Shown here piece by piece: positions 37,559 through 44,949 of a stretch of 50,547 bases of DNA. A model generated the notes under the pieces. That model searched no databases. It saw only the letters and a program-made list of their open reading frames with translations, and was not told the origin of the DNA. The DNA lies in the IMG/VR virus record IMGVR_UViG_3300030329_004012, positions 1 to 50,547 of that record, one strand, 5' to 3'. Position 1 is the first letter of the stretch; each line of letters begins with the position of its first letter. The position numbers and the translations under genes were made by a program. This DNA is from a virus.

Positions 37559-37701
37559 TTACTAGTCCTACATTGTCTAGAATTATGTATTAGCATTTGA
37601 TATAGCCACCAACATCGACCATCATTGGTTGCTTCTAGTATTTTTTTCTTTCTTTTTGCGTTTAGTTTACGCATATATTCCTTCTGACTTGGTCTCTTCA
37701 T
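37555..37701 (-). CDS. Small basic protein, 48 aa
   Basis: ATG 37701 with AGGAG seven bases upstream (aggagataaaATG). The protein is very basic (MRKLNAKRKKKILEA) with DGRCWWLYQM and a second cysteine near the end. The stop overlaps the next ATG by four bases. It may bind nucleic acid; no family is recognised. It is the first of three coupled microgenes leading to the nuclease. Confidence 0.65.
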   Translation of the reverse strand: MKRPSQKEYMRKLNAKRKKKILEATNDGRCWWLYQMLIHNSRQCRTSK

Positions 37702-37709
37702 TTTATCTC

Positions 37710-38189
37710 CTAATTAAAAACATCTGATTTTGCTAATTTTCTAAGTATGTAATTTTTTACTTGTTCATCTTGTTTACCTATCCACTTAAGAAATATTTTA
37801 TATTGTTTATCTGTAAGTGGACCTTTCTTAGTATTGCAAGATGCACATATCATTTGAAGGTTTCTCTTGAACGAGCCTCCTCCACTAGATAATGGAAGTT
37901 TATGGTCACATACCATATTAGTAACATCTAGTTTCTTTTTGCAGTATCTGCAAGGTTTACTGTATGCAAAGTATAACATTTGACGTATTTCAGTTAAAGA
38001 TATGTTAAACTCTACTTCATATTCTTTACTTCGTTTTTTTAGTGAAGATTTTAAAGTAGATGATTTCTTCATTAATCTGTGAAACATTCTCTTTGCATGC
38101 GTTCCGTGAGCAGGGAGAAGTTTCTTCATGAATTTCTCCTCCCATACTCTTGGACTACGCGACTTCCGAATGGAATTTTTGGTATTCAT
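37710..38189 (-). CDS. HNH endonuclease
   Basis: A 159-residue protein with a complete HNH site: C80-R-Y-C83, D95-H96-K-L-P-L, N110, and C115-A-S-C118-N. The basic N-terminal 60 residues are probably DNA binding. It stands alone between an HTH protein and small basic proteins, away from the packaging genes, so it may be a free-standing homing-type or host-DNA-cutting nuclease. A packaging HNH cofactor would normally lie near terminase. Confidence 0.85.
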   Translation of the reverse strand: MNTKNSIRKSRSPRVWEEKFMKKLLPAHGTHAKRMFHRLMKKSSTLKSSLKKRSKEYEVEFNISLTEIRQMLYFAYSKPCRYCKKKLDVTNMVCDHKLPLSSGGGSFKRNLQMICASCNTKKGPLTDKQYKIFLKWIGKQDEQVKNYILRKLAKSDVFN

Positions 38190-38199
38190 AACTAGGTTG

Positions 38200-38445
38200 T
38201 TATTTACCTACTTTTTGTCCAGTCGGAGTTTTAACCATTTGGTATCTACCAAAGCCTTTATGTATACCTCTAGTATTCTGGGTTGTGACAATGTCAAAAC
38301 CTTTCTTTCTAAGGTTAAATATAATAGCTGATAGTCTCCAAGCTCCAAATAGTTTAGCTGCTTGTGCTTGATTTAAAGTTTTACCTTTAAGCAAATGCAT
38401 CATAACTTTTTGACTCTTTGAGTTTCTGTTTGGTCTTCTCGGCAT
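38200..38445 (-). CDS. Winged helix-turn-helix protein, 81 aa
   Basis: Start chosen at ATG 38445 (MPRRPNRNSKSQKVMMHLLK), preceded by AAAGGA; the frame extends ten codons further. Residues 12-52 (HLLKGKTLNQAQAAKLFGAW, then RLSAIIFNLRKKGFDIVT) form a helix-turn-helix with a following wing, as in phage helix-turn-helix regulators. The C-terminal part is Gly/Lys-rich. It is likely a DNA-binding accessory or transcription regulator of the early block. Confidence 0.75.
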   Translation of the reverse strand: MPRRPNRNSKSQKVMMHLLKGKTLNQAQAAKLFGAWRLSAIIFNLRKKGFDIVTTQNTRGIHKGFGRYQMVKTPTGQKVGK

Positions 38446-38551
38446 TACTTTTTTCCTTTCCCAAATAAATAGCAAACTGAAATTTCCATATCTTTATTAT
38501 CATAGATACGGTATCTATAAGCATACCTTTATTTGAATTAAATGAAATCAT
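38387..38551 (-). CDS. Hypothetical 54-residue protein overlapping the HTH gene
   Basis: ATG 38551 overlaps the primase-helicase stop by four bases (ATGA) and has AGGAG seven bases upstream, so it should be translated. Its 3' third overlaps the helix-turn-helix gene in another frame. Residues 12-30 are mildly hydrophobic (IDTVSMIIKIWKFQFAIYL), perhaps a membrane segment; the C-terminus is Lys-rich. Confidence 0.5.
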   Translation of the reverse strand: MISFNSNKGMLIDTVSMIIKIWKFQFAIYLGKEKSNAEKTKQKLKESKSYDAFA

Positions 38552-40323
38552 ACTTTTCTCCTTAATCTAAAGCTTGGCTGCCATTCTAAATCAGTTTTAA
38601 ATAATTCTCCGTCAGTATTCTTTAATACTTCAAGTGTTTTATCTGATGAATTAGCTTGGCCATTTAAGCCTATCACTTTACGAGATGCGTTTTCTATTGC
38701 TCCAGAACCTTTACCAGCATATAAGTCAAGAACTTCGTTTCTAGAATATTCTCTTGAAACTTGGGATACCTGAATTATAATCAAATCATTATTTACAGCC
38801 ATACTTGATAGTGAATGTGATATATATTTAATTTGTTCATACTCTCCTCTAACGTGAGGTGGAGTTTCTACTAAATCAATATAATCAACTACTACTAATG
38901 CTGGTCTTAATTCTTTGACTTTTGCTTGTATTTGTTCTAGATTAGGAGGTATTGTTTGAATGGCCATATGATTTAACTTATCTTTATGTTCAGTATAAAC
39001 TTGTTTAGGATTATCGTTTATCTGTTCTTTAGTTAAGCCTGATACTATTTGCATGTTTCTTCTATGCATATACCAAGCTGATAACTCTAAAGATAAATAC
39101 AATGTAGGTATTTGCCAATCTGGATTTACATCATCATTAAGAAAATCAACTCCTAATGCTATGCACTGAGCTAGTGTAGTTTTACTTGAACCTGTAGGTC
39201 CAAATATAGTTACTAACTCTCCTGGATATATTTCTGTATCCGATTCACTTATACCTAACATTTCAGCTAAAGGTAAAGAACGTCCATCAAAATCTGCTGA
39301 CATTCTTTCTTCTAACTTTTCTTGTAAATCATCTGAACTCATAACGTCTATAAGGTAGTCTTTTCTTTTGAAATGTATGCATCTAGTTTTACAATGCTTT
39401 AACATTATCTCATCTTGACAACCAAATCTATACCCTCTATTGTAAACATACTCAACTTTTTCGACCACACTATTTTCATTTAAACTATTATTGTTCCAAT
39501 GTAAAATAGCAGTTTTAGCATATTCACTAGGTATACCATGTCTGAAGAAATGACTAGCTATTCTAAGTAGCGTTTGGTTTCTAGAGCCCTCTTGGGGCCC
39601 ATTTGACAACATTTCTTGTACACACGGTATAACGTCCTTTGGTTCTACTACTTTTCGTATTTGGGTCATTCTAGGGGCTCTAGTGAGTATTTTGCTTTCT
39701 AGCTCTCCATTTCCTACTAGTTCACTATAAGCATATTCTATCCTTGGTGTTTTAGCTAGTTCTTTAATAGTTTCTGAATCTTTATTTAAGATTTCAGCTA
39801 CTGTTAAAGGTATTTTATGAAGGTTTGTTTTCTTGTTTATTGTATGTTGAATACGATAAATACCTGTCCTCATAAATATACTACTGTCTATTATATCTCC
39901 AAAGATATTCTTAAGAGTCCCTTTTACCAAATAATGGATGTTATCACTATTTGGAAAGTTAAATACACTATTAGGTAAAGCTAAATGATAACCGCTGCCA
40001 CTAAAATATGGCTGAATAGAATAGTTTATATCTACTCCTAGTTCATCTATTTGGTTTATTACATTTCTAGCTTTATTTAATGTGTATTCATCACTATTGT
40101 CAGCTTTGTCTATATCTAATAAAATCCAGTCAATTGCTCTTTCGCCAAAGTAATTCTTTAGCCCACCGTTAGACTCGGCATAGTCTACTGCTTTTTTAGT
40201 ATATAAATAAACTGACCTAAATAAAGGTGTATCGTGATTTATATATTTAACTAAATCTTTCTTTGCAATAAGTCGCCCTCTATTACGAGGGCTACCTACT
40301 GCTATTTCAATATAGTCAAACAC
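38548..40323 (-). CDS. AEP primase-DnaB-like helicase fusion
   Basis: A 591-residue bifunctional replication protein, GTG start sharing one base with the previous stop. N-terminal archaeo-eukaryotic primase module: L68-L-D70-I-D72 metal pair, then S108-G-S-G-Y-H113 and the downstream NLHKIPL. A Cys/His cluster (CQDEIMLKHCKTRCIHFKRK) sits near residue 300. The C-terminal RecA-fold helicase of the DnaB/SF4 type has Walker A G375-P-T-G-S-S-K-T and Walker B VVVD480Y, then QVSREYSR and GSGAIENASR. It would unwind the fork and prime it; because no polymerase gene is seen, host polymerase is probably recruited. Confidence 0.9.
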   Translation of the reverse strand: MFDYIEIAVGSPRNRGRLIAKKDLVKYINHDTPLFRSVYLYTKKAVDYAESNGGLKNYFGERAIDWILLDIDKADNSDEYTLNKARNVINQIDELGVDINYSIQPYFSGSGYHLALPNSVFNFPNSDNIHYLVKGTLKNIFGDIIDSSIFMRTGIYRIQHTINKKTNLHKIPLTVAEILNKDSETIKELAKTPRIEYAYSELVGNGELESKILTRAPRMTQIRKVVEPKDVIPCVQEMLSNGPQEGSRNQTLLRIASHFFRHGIPSEYAKTAILHWNNNSLNENSVVEKVEYVYNRGYRFGCQDEIMLKHCKTRCIHFKRKDYLIDVMSSDDLQEKLEERMSADFDGRSLPLAEMLGISESDTEIYPGELVTIFGPTGSSKTTLAQCIALGVDFLNDDVNPDWQIPTLYLSLELSAWYMHRRNMQIVSGLTKEQINDNPKQVYTEHKDKLNHMAIQTIPPNLEQIQAKVKELRPALVVVDYIDLVETPPHVRGEYEQIKYISHSLSSMAVNNDLIIIQVSQVSREYSRNEVLDLYAGKGSGAIENASRKVIGLNGQANSSDKTLEVLKNTDGELFKTDLEWQPSFRLRRKV

Positions 40324-40931
40324 TATAAATTTCCGATTCCTTCTGATGACATTTCAACATTTTGAGTTGGAGTAACGTCTTCTTCATTAGCTTCTTTTAA
40401 GAAACTTTTATCTTTAAACCATTTTACATCCGAATCAAGTTGTTTTTTACCATTATCATCATTGGTTTGTATTCTGTGGAATACTCTAGTATAGACTTTG
40501 CCACCTTTTTGTTTAGGTTTTTCTTTATAAACATAAGCAACATAGTTAAAGTCTGGGTCAGTATCTGGTATTACTTCTGATGCGTGTTTTTGATTTAAAT
40601 ATCTTGCAATATCATGAATCTCTTCACCATCTTCAGTTTCCCATTTACCGTCTACTGTTAATCCAGCTTTTTCTCCAATAATGTCAAAGAAATTATACAG
40701 TCTTTTAAGAACTGAGCCACCACTAATTTTACCATTAGTTTTTTCTAAGTCTCCTACTATTCTTAATTGTTTTGTATAATCACTTCCTTTTTGTTTAACT
40801 TCTATATCTAAGTAAATATCAGCCCATTTAAATTCTGAAGACCTATCTTCAAAACCTATAATGGCTATTTCACATATTCCATAAAAGCTATTACTTGACG
40901 AGCTTCCGCTCTCTGGCCTAAATATCGCCAT
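40323..40931 (-). CDS. Candidate ssDNA-binding protein
   Basis: About 202 residues, start taken at ATG 40931 behind AGAGGTG. Residues 1-80 alternate strands (FYGICEIAIIGFEDRSSEFK, ADIYLDIEVKQKG), consistent with an OB-fold. The C-terminal 50 residues are acidic and flexible (EANEEDVTPTQNVEMSSEG), like the tails of phage SSBs. It lies between the recombination ATPase and primase-helicase genes, the place where phages keep an SSB or recombination partner. No sequence family is certain. Confidence 0.5.
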   Translation of the reverse strand: MAIFRPESGSSSSNSFYGICEIAIIGFEDRSSEFKWADIYLDIEVKQKGSDYTKQLRIVGDLEKTNGKISGGSVLKRLYNFFDIIGEKAGLTVDGKWETEDGEEIHDIARYLNQKHASEVIPDTDPDFNYVAYVYKEKPKQKGGKVYTRVFHRIQTNDDNGKKQLDSDVKWFKDKSFLKEANEEDVTPTQNVEMSSEGIGNL

Positions 40932-41103
40932 CTTCACCTCTTCTTTCTATTCTTATTGTTATTAGGTTATTTTCTACATCGGGATTTAATACAATCTTAT
41001 CTCCAATTTTCCAACCCATTATATCATTCCATACTTCAGGTGGTAAATTAGTGCAATGAGGATTGCTTCTGAGTGTTGATTTAAAACCTTTTATCGTACT
41101 CAT
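40918..41103 (-). CDS. AbrB/MazE-like DNA-binding protein, 61 aa
   Basis: The segment LPPEVWNDIMGWKIGDKIVL followed by NPDVENNLITIRIER has the AbrB-like swapped-hairpin pattern ('lP..v......GDki.l......i.i...'). The N-terminus carries basic residues. It overlaps both neighbours (ATGA with the ATPase gene; 14 bases with the SSB candidate). It may bind DNA to regulate the early operon or assist recombination; no partner toxin is visible. Confidence 0.65.
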   Translation of the reverse strand: MSTIKGFKSTLRSNPHCTNLPPEVWNDIMGWKIGDKIVLNPDVENNLITIRIERRGEDGDI

Positions 41104-41768
41104 TTCTTACCCTCCTTTTTATATATTTTATCCCATTCAAAAGGTATACATTTACCTCGTAAGTGTTCACATCTACTACCTGCTTCTACAGATTCGTCTG
41201 CTTTAAATGAAATCATTAGTTTATCGTCTTCTCTTAAGACATAACCGATAGCATCACAATCTGACATAATCAGATTCTTCAGCTTACCAGTTATATCTAA
41301 AGATTCAGGTTCAACTAGGGCTTTGCCATCTATGACTGCCCTAGCAACCTTTCTATGTCCAACGATTATTAAATGGTCACAAACATCTCTAAAAGCATTG
41401 ATAGTATTCATTACTTTTTCACGAGCTAACGCATAACCTTTACCAAAAGTTAAATCTGCTATTGATGCAACTTCATACTCTGCACAAACAGCTTTTTCAG
41501 CCCATTCTACTACTTTGTCAATAGTATCTAAAGCTATATATTTAAACTCATGGCCTTCCATAACATCTTTAAGAGTTTGGATTAACTCTTCTCTGTTATT
41601 TACTTCTTGAACGTATGCTTCTAGCATTTGCGTTCCTTTTTCAGTATCTACAATCAAACAGTCCTCTAACTGAGAGAGCATAGTAGTTTTACCTACTTTG
41701 GGTGCTCCATACAGAAGAAGTACCTTCGGATTCAGAGACACTGGTTTGCGTTTCTGTTTCTTTATCAC
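41100..41768 (-). CDS. Sak4-type RecA-fold recombination ATPase
   Basis: A 222-residue single-domain ATPase. Walker A is G21-A-P-K-V-G-K-T28; IVDTEKG and the Walker B YIALDTIDKV follow; then IVGHRKVARAVIDG and LIMSDCDAIGYVLRED. This order is that of phage 'nucleotide-binding protein'/Sak4, a minimal RecA/Rad51-like ssDNA annealing or strand-exchange protein. The start lies 80 bases inside the 3' end of the E1-like gene, so the two proteins are tightly co-expressed. It probably works with the SSB candidate and the Cas4-like nuclease. Confidence 0.85.
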   Translation of the reverse strand: MIKKQKRKPVSLNPKVLLLYGAPKVGKTTMLSQLEDCLIVDTEKGTQMLEAYVQEVNNREELIQTLKDVMEGHEFKYIALDTIDKVVEWAEKAVCAEYEVASIADLTFGKGYALAREKVMNTINAFRDVCDHLIIVGHRKVARAVIDGKALVEPESLDITGKLKNLIMSDCDAIGYVLREDDKLMISFKADESVEAGSRCEHLRGKCIPFEWDKIYKKEGKK

Positions 41769-42435
41769 TTGTTTTCTCCATGTTTATTGGTAATACTAGC
41801 CCTTCTTCTTTCGACATATAAGGGGCTAACGACTTCCAAATATACGAATGATAAGACCTTTTATGCAAGACATTAAATGCTTGTGACAACATTATGCCAG
41901 CTACTATATTAGCTGTAAATATTGTATGCTTTGCAGTACAAGGTTCATCCTCTATTTCAGAGCTAGGTTTCCAAGTATTTATGTAGTTATCGTTTAAATA
42001 GTCACAAGTTATGACTTCCATTGACAATGCTCCCATACGTCCATCAACAAGCACTTTTCTATTTCTTTGTCTTGTCCATGTTCTCCATATAATCTTACGT
42101 ATTTCCATGTTATCTGGAGCCATCATCACACAAGGTGATAACGGGTCAAGTGGTCCCCATTGTTTGTGTTCTATTATTTCTGTTGGGCAACCAAAGTATT
42201 TTACTAATTCTTTAGCTGCCTTTGTTTTAGATAAACCTAAAAAACTTTCTGGGTACATAGTTGTACTTAGATTATGTTCTTCAAGTTCATCAAAATCCCA
42301 TAAATGTATCTTTTTAAAGCCCATTATAGAGGCTGCTAGTATTAGGCAAGACCCAACACCACCAGCTCCTATAATAGTAACTTCATTAAGATTCTTTTGC
42401 GAGATTATATCTTTATTGCGTAAGAATCTATTCAT
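41689..42435 (-). CDS. ThiF/E1-like ubiquitin-activating enzyme homologue
   Basis: A 248-residue adenylating enzyme expected to use ATP to activate the C-terminus of the ubiquitin-like protein. Rossmann motif G23-A-G-G-V-G28-S; D47-F-D49-ELEEHN55-L contacts ATP and Mg2+; K72 after GLSK; D108-N in APDN; D131-G. C166 (EPCTAKHTIFTANIVAG) occupies the place of the thioester cysteine ahead of the 'aNivAGim..Q' helix. The usual R-Q after NL is replaced by Ser-Thr. The acidic Ser/Thr/Glu-rich tail (residues 220-248) is encoded in the overlap with the ATPase gene. Start ATG 42435 follows the JAB stop without a gap and has GGGAGG upstream. Confidence 0.9.
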   Translation of the reverse strand: MNRFLRNKDIISQKNLNEVTIIGAGGVGSCLILAASIMGFKKIHLWDFDELEEHNLSTTMYPESFLGLSKTKAAKELVKYFGCPTEIIEHKQWGPLDPLSPCVMMAPDNMEIRKIIWRTWTRQRNRKVLVDGRMGALSMEVITCDYLNDNYINTWKPSSEIEDEPCTAKHTIFTANIVAGIMLSQAFNVLHKRSYHSYIWKSLAPYMSKEEGLVLPINMEKTSDKETETQTSVSESEGTSSVWSTQSR

Positions 42436-43320
42436 TTATAACCATCCTCCCTCTTCTTTGTTAAAACCTTTTTCAATACAATAATTATCTAGAGCTGTTT
42501 CAGTATCTATAGCTCTTTGTTCTATTAATTCATAATTAGGACTACCTACAGTAACAGACATCCAATTTTCTTCTGCTTTTTTATAGGCTTTTAATAACTT
42601 TTGATACTTTTTATCTTTGATATTCTCATCGTAATCATAGATTTGACCTGTATGTTTTTGTTCTATAACTTTATGTGCATTATTATGAAACAAACCTATT
42701 TGTCTTGGGTCTTGTCTAAAATATCCCATATGCATACCAAAACCACTGTATGTTTTAACTTTCTTTGCCTCTTTCTCTTGCTTTTTAAGGCTTTCTATAC
42801 AATCTTTAAATAAAGATGTTGGTTTATAGTCAGGTACATCTATTATAACTTTAGCATCTTTTGCTTCTGTCATACTTATTTTACCAAATTGGTCTTCCCA
42901 GCTTACAGCAAATGCAAAAGGGCTACCTGTTTCTTGTAAAGCTACAACAAGTGAAGGATAACCTACTTGATTAGCACATTCTTTTAAATGTTCTTTATCA
43001 GTTCCACTAAAGAATGCACCTCCACTTAATGAATGGTGACTATGAATTAAACCTCGATAACATTCCCTTAATTCAGGAAATTTCTTATAAGCTTTATCTA
43101 GAAATTTAATTTCATCTTCTCCACTAAATTCAGTAGCTGCTGTACTGCCTAAGTCAAGTGGGAAAAATGCTTTTAATTCCCATTTAGTAGTCCAGTTTCT
43201 TTTATTTGTTTCTACTTTTTTATAAAATGCTACTCCACTCCATTCTGTATTAGGATATAATCCTAGCAAGTGTTGTATTTGTTTATAAATTAAGCGTGTC
43301 AATTTTAGTTGTATTTTCAT
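42436..43320 (-). CDS. JAMM/MPN (JAB) deubiquitinase-like metalloprotease
   Basis: A 294-residue protein whose N-terminal 150 residues form a JAB domain with the complete zinc motif: E26 (TEWSGVAFY), H93-S-H95, then S105-G-T-D108 in GGAFFSGTD. The HxH to SxxD spacing is two residues longer than the canonical seven. JAMM enzymes remove or process ubiquitin-like tags. Residues 165-294 are a charged helical extension (KKQEKEAKKVKTYSGFG) of unknown role. AAGGAGG lies ten bases before ATG 43320, which sits 38 bases inside the E2-like gene; the next gene begins immediately after its stop. Confidence 0.9.
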   Translation of the reverse strand: MKIQLKLTRLIYKQIQHLLGLYPNTEWSGVAFYKKVETNKRNWTTKWELKAFFPLDLGSTAATEFSGEDEIKFLDKAYKKFPELRECYRGLIHSHHSLSGGAFFSGTDKEHLKECANQVGYPSLVVALQETGSPFAFAVSWEDQFGKISMTEAKDAKVIIDVPDYKPTSLFKDCIESLKKQEKEAKKVKTYSGFGMHMGYFRQDPRQIGLFHNNAHKVIEQKHTGQIYDYDENIKDKKYQKLLKAYKKAEENWMSVTVGSPNYELIEQRAIDTETALDNYCIEKGFNKEEGGWL

Positions 43321-44812
43321 TTTCTGTGAGCCTCCTTAACTCTTCTTTGTAATGTTCTATTTTCTTATCTTTAAGTATTTTGTTTAATATAGGTATTAGA
43401 TTTCGATATTCTAGTTCAATCTCTTTAATCCTATTTTTCTTATTACATTCTTTATCATTATCAGTAGGTAAGTTTGCAGCTTTAACTAATAAATCATTAA
43501 TTGATATAGGTTCAGAATGTTCTGGTTTTAGTAATTCAAACCAAAGTTTTTGCATATCTTCAAACCTTATCATACCAGAATGTTCATAATCACATTTATC
43601 TCTTATAGATACTAGTTCTTTAGTTAGATTATCTAAAAGAAGTGTTTTTGTTATAATATCATCTTCAAGACTAATATCATCATGTAAATAATATAAATAA
43701 TAGTCAGCACCAATAATTTCTGGATGTTCTTCATATTTAAATGTTTTATGTTTATAAAATTTTAAACTATCTTTAAACTTCATCATTTCTGAAAGAAGAT
43801 TTTTATCATCATCAGAAAAAGTAGGATTATTTTGTTCTTGTCTTTCTAGTCCTATATGATATAATAACTCATGTAATTCTCTAAGTAATACTATTGAATC
43901 ATGGTTATGTTCAAAAGTAAAGTTATTTCTTAGATAAGATTCTATGTTATAAGATAACATATTGCTTCTATAATGAGAGCTACTATTAGGAAAATGTCTA
44001 TTTCCTTCTATATCTCTCCACTGAGTTGATTCAAACATTATTCTAGATAAAGGTTCTGTATCATATGCTTTACATCTAGCTGATGGAAATATTTTTCTTT
44101 TATTAGTAACAAAATCATTTCCAGATTCAATGTCAAATGTAGTTAAGCACGATTCTTTATAATCAAATGTATTAGTTATCATACCTAAACTTAAACTATT
44201 TAATAAATGAGGTTCATCCCATTCAAGATAACTATTAAATTCAAATCTTTCAGGTGTATGATAAGGACTTCGATAATTCCATTTATCTAAGTATAATTTA
44301 AAATTCCACATAAATCCTGTTATATTATAATTAGTTATACTAGCTCTTATTGGAGTTTCGAAACTTGAAAGACAAGGTCTTCCATTCTGAATATGAGGAT
44401 GTTGTGCTGGATAGAACATATCTGCAAATTCTCCAGCAAGCATTATTCTTGATTTAGTTAATACAAGAAAATCCCATTTATTTAGTCCAGAATGAAATAG
44501 TTTTATATAGTAGTCTCCAAATCTAAATATTTTCCTTCTTTTAATTCTTATATCTTTAAATCTAAAGAATAATACATTACTACCTTTTTCTATAGTTTTT
44601 CTAGCATATATTTCATCTTCTTCGCAAGTATACGCATCAATAATTTCAGCATTATCATCTTTTAATATTCTATTTGATAATTCTTCTATATTTTCAGGAG
44701 GAGCTGGATAATTCTCTGCAGCATTTTCTCCTATGTTTTGTTTTATTATTTGTATTGATTCTCTATCACTTTCAAAGATAGTTAATAATACATTTTTTAA
44801 TCTTTCTAACAT
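43283..44812 (-). CDS. E2-like ubiquitin-conjugating protein with long extension
   Basis: Start ATG 44812 (GAGGTAAC upstream), 509 residues. Residues about 75-190 have a UBC-type layout: strands (VLFFRFKDIRIKRRKIF, DYYIKLFHSG, WDFLVLTKSRIM), then the active-site motif H138-P-H-I-Q-N-G-R-P-C147-L-S-S-F. The downstream helix ends LYLDKWNYRSPY, the 'fL..yN..sPY' seen in prokaryotic E2-like proteins. C147 would carry the thioester. Residues 200-509 are a largely helical extension with no recognised domain, making this far longer than a normal 150-residue E2; it may replace an E3 or bind the target. Gene order and overlaps tie it to JAB and E1. Confidence 0.8.
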   Translation of the reverse strand: MLERLKNVLLTIFESDRESIQIIKQNIGENAAENYPAPPENIEELSNRILKDDNAEIIDAYTCEEDEIYARKTIEKGSNVLFFRFKDIRIKRRKIFRFGDYYIKLFHSGLNKWDFLVLTKSRIMLAGEFADMFYPAQHPHIQNGRPCLSSFETPIRASITNYNITGFMWNFKLYLDKWNYRSPYHTPERFEFNSYLEWDEPHLLNSLSLGMITNTFDYKESCLTTFDIESGNDFVTNKRKIFPSARCKAYDTEPLSRIMFESTQWRDIEGNRHFPNSSSHYRSNMLSYNIESYLRNNFTFEHNHDSIVLLRELHELLYHIGLERQEQNNPTFSDDDKNLLSEMMKFKDSLKFYKHKTFKYEEHPEIIGADYYLYYLHDDISLEDDIITKTLLLDNLTKELVSIRDKCDYEHSGMIRFEDMQKLWFELLKPEHSEPISINDLLVKAANLPTDNDKECNKKNRIKEIELEYRNLIPILNKILKDKKIEHYKEELRRLTENENTTKIDTLNL

Positions 44813-44833
44813 TGTTACCTCGTTTCTTTGTTT

Positions 44834-44928
44834 ATTAAAAGAGAGCCTCACATATTCCTTTGCCTAACCCAGGCTTAGCGAAGGATTTTTACAAGGACTT
44901 ATAGGACCAGTTATTGGCTCTCTTTTAA
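44834..44928 (-). promoter_or_regulatory. Structured RNA element between Ubl and E2 genes
   Basis: A perfect 13-base inverted repeat, ttaaaagagagcc (44834-44846) and ggctctcttttaa (44916-44928), encloses 69 bases. Inside lies a second stem: tcctttg-c-ctaa pairs with ttag-cgaagga around loop cccaggc (about 44856-44885). It starts 21 bases after the Ubl stop and ends just before the E2 ribosome site. It could adjust the Ubl:E2 expression ratio by processing or attenuation. There is no T-run typical of a terminator on this strand. Confidence 0.65.
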
Positions 44929-44949
44929 TTGTTAACTTATCTGTTATTA

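Noticed and set aside
43850-43900. HELLYH in the E2-like extension as a metalloprotease HExxH site
   Set aside because: The spacing is HExxxH, not HExxH, and no third ligand pattern follows; it is probably an ordinary helix.
44840-44922. Possible tRNA: GAGAGCC and GGCTCTC as a 7-base acceptor stem with about 83 bases in total
   Set aside because: No T-loop (TTCRANY), no D-loop GG and no five-base anticodon stem in the right place on either strand. The pairing extends to 13 bases, beyond a tRNA acceptor.
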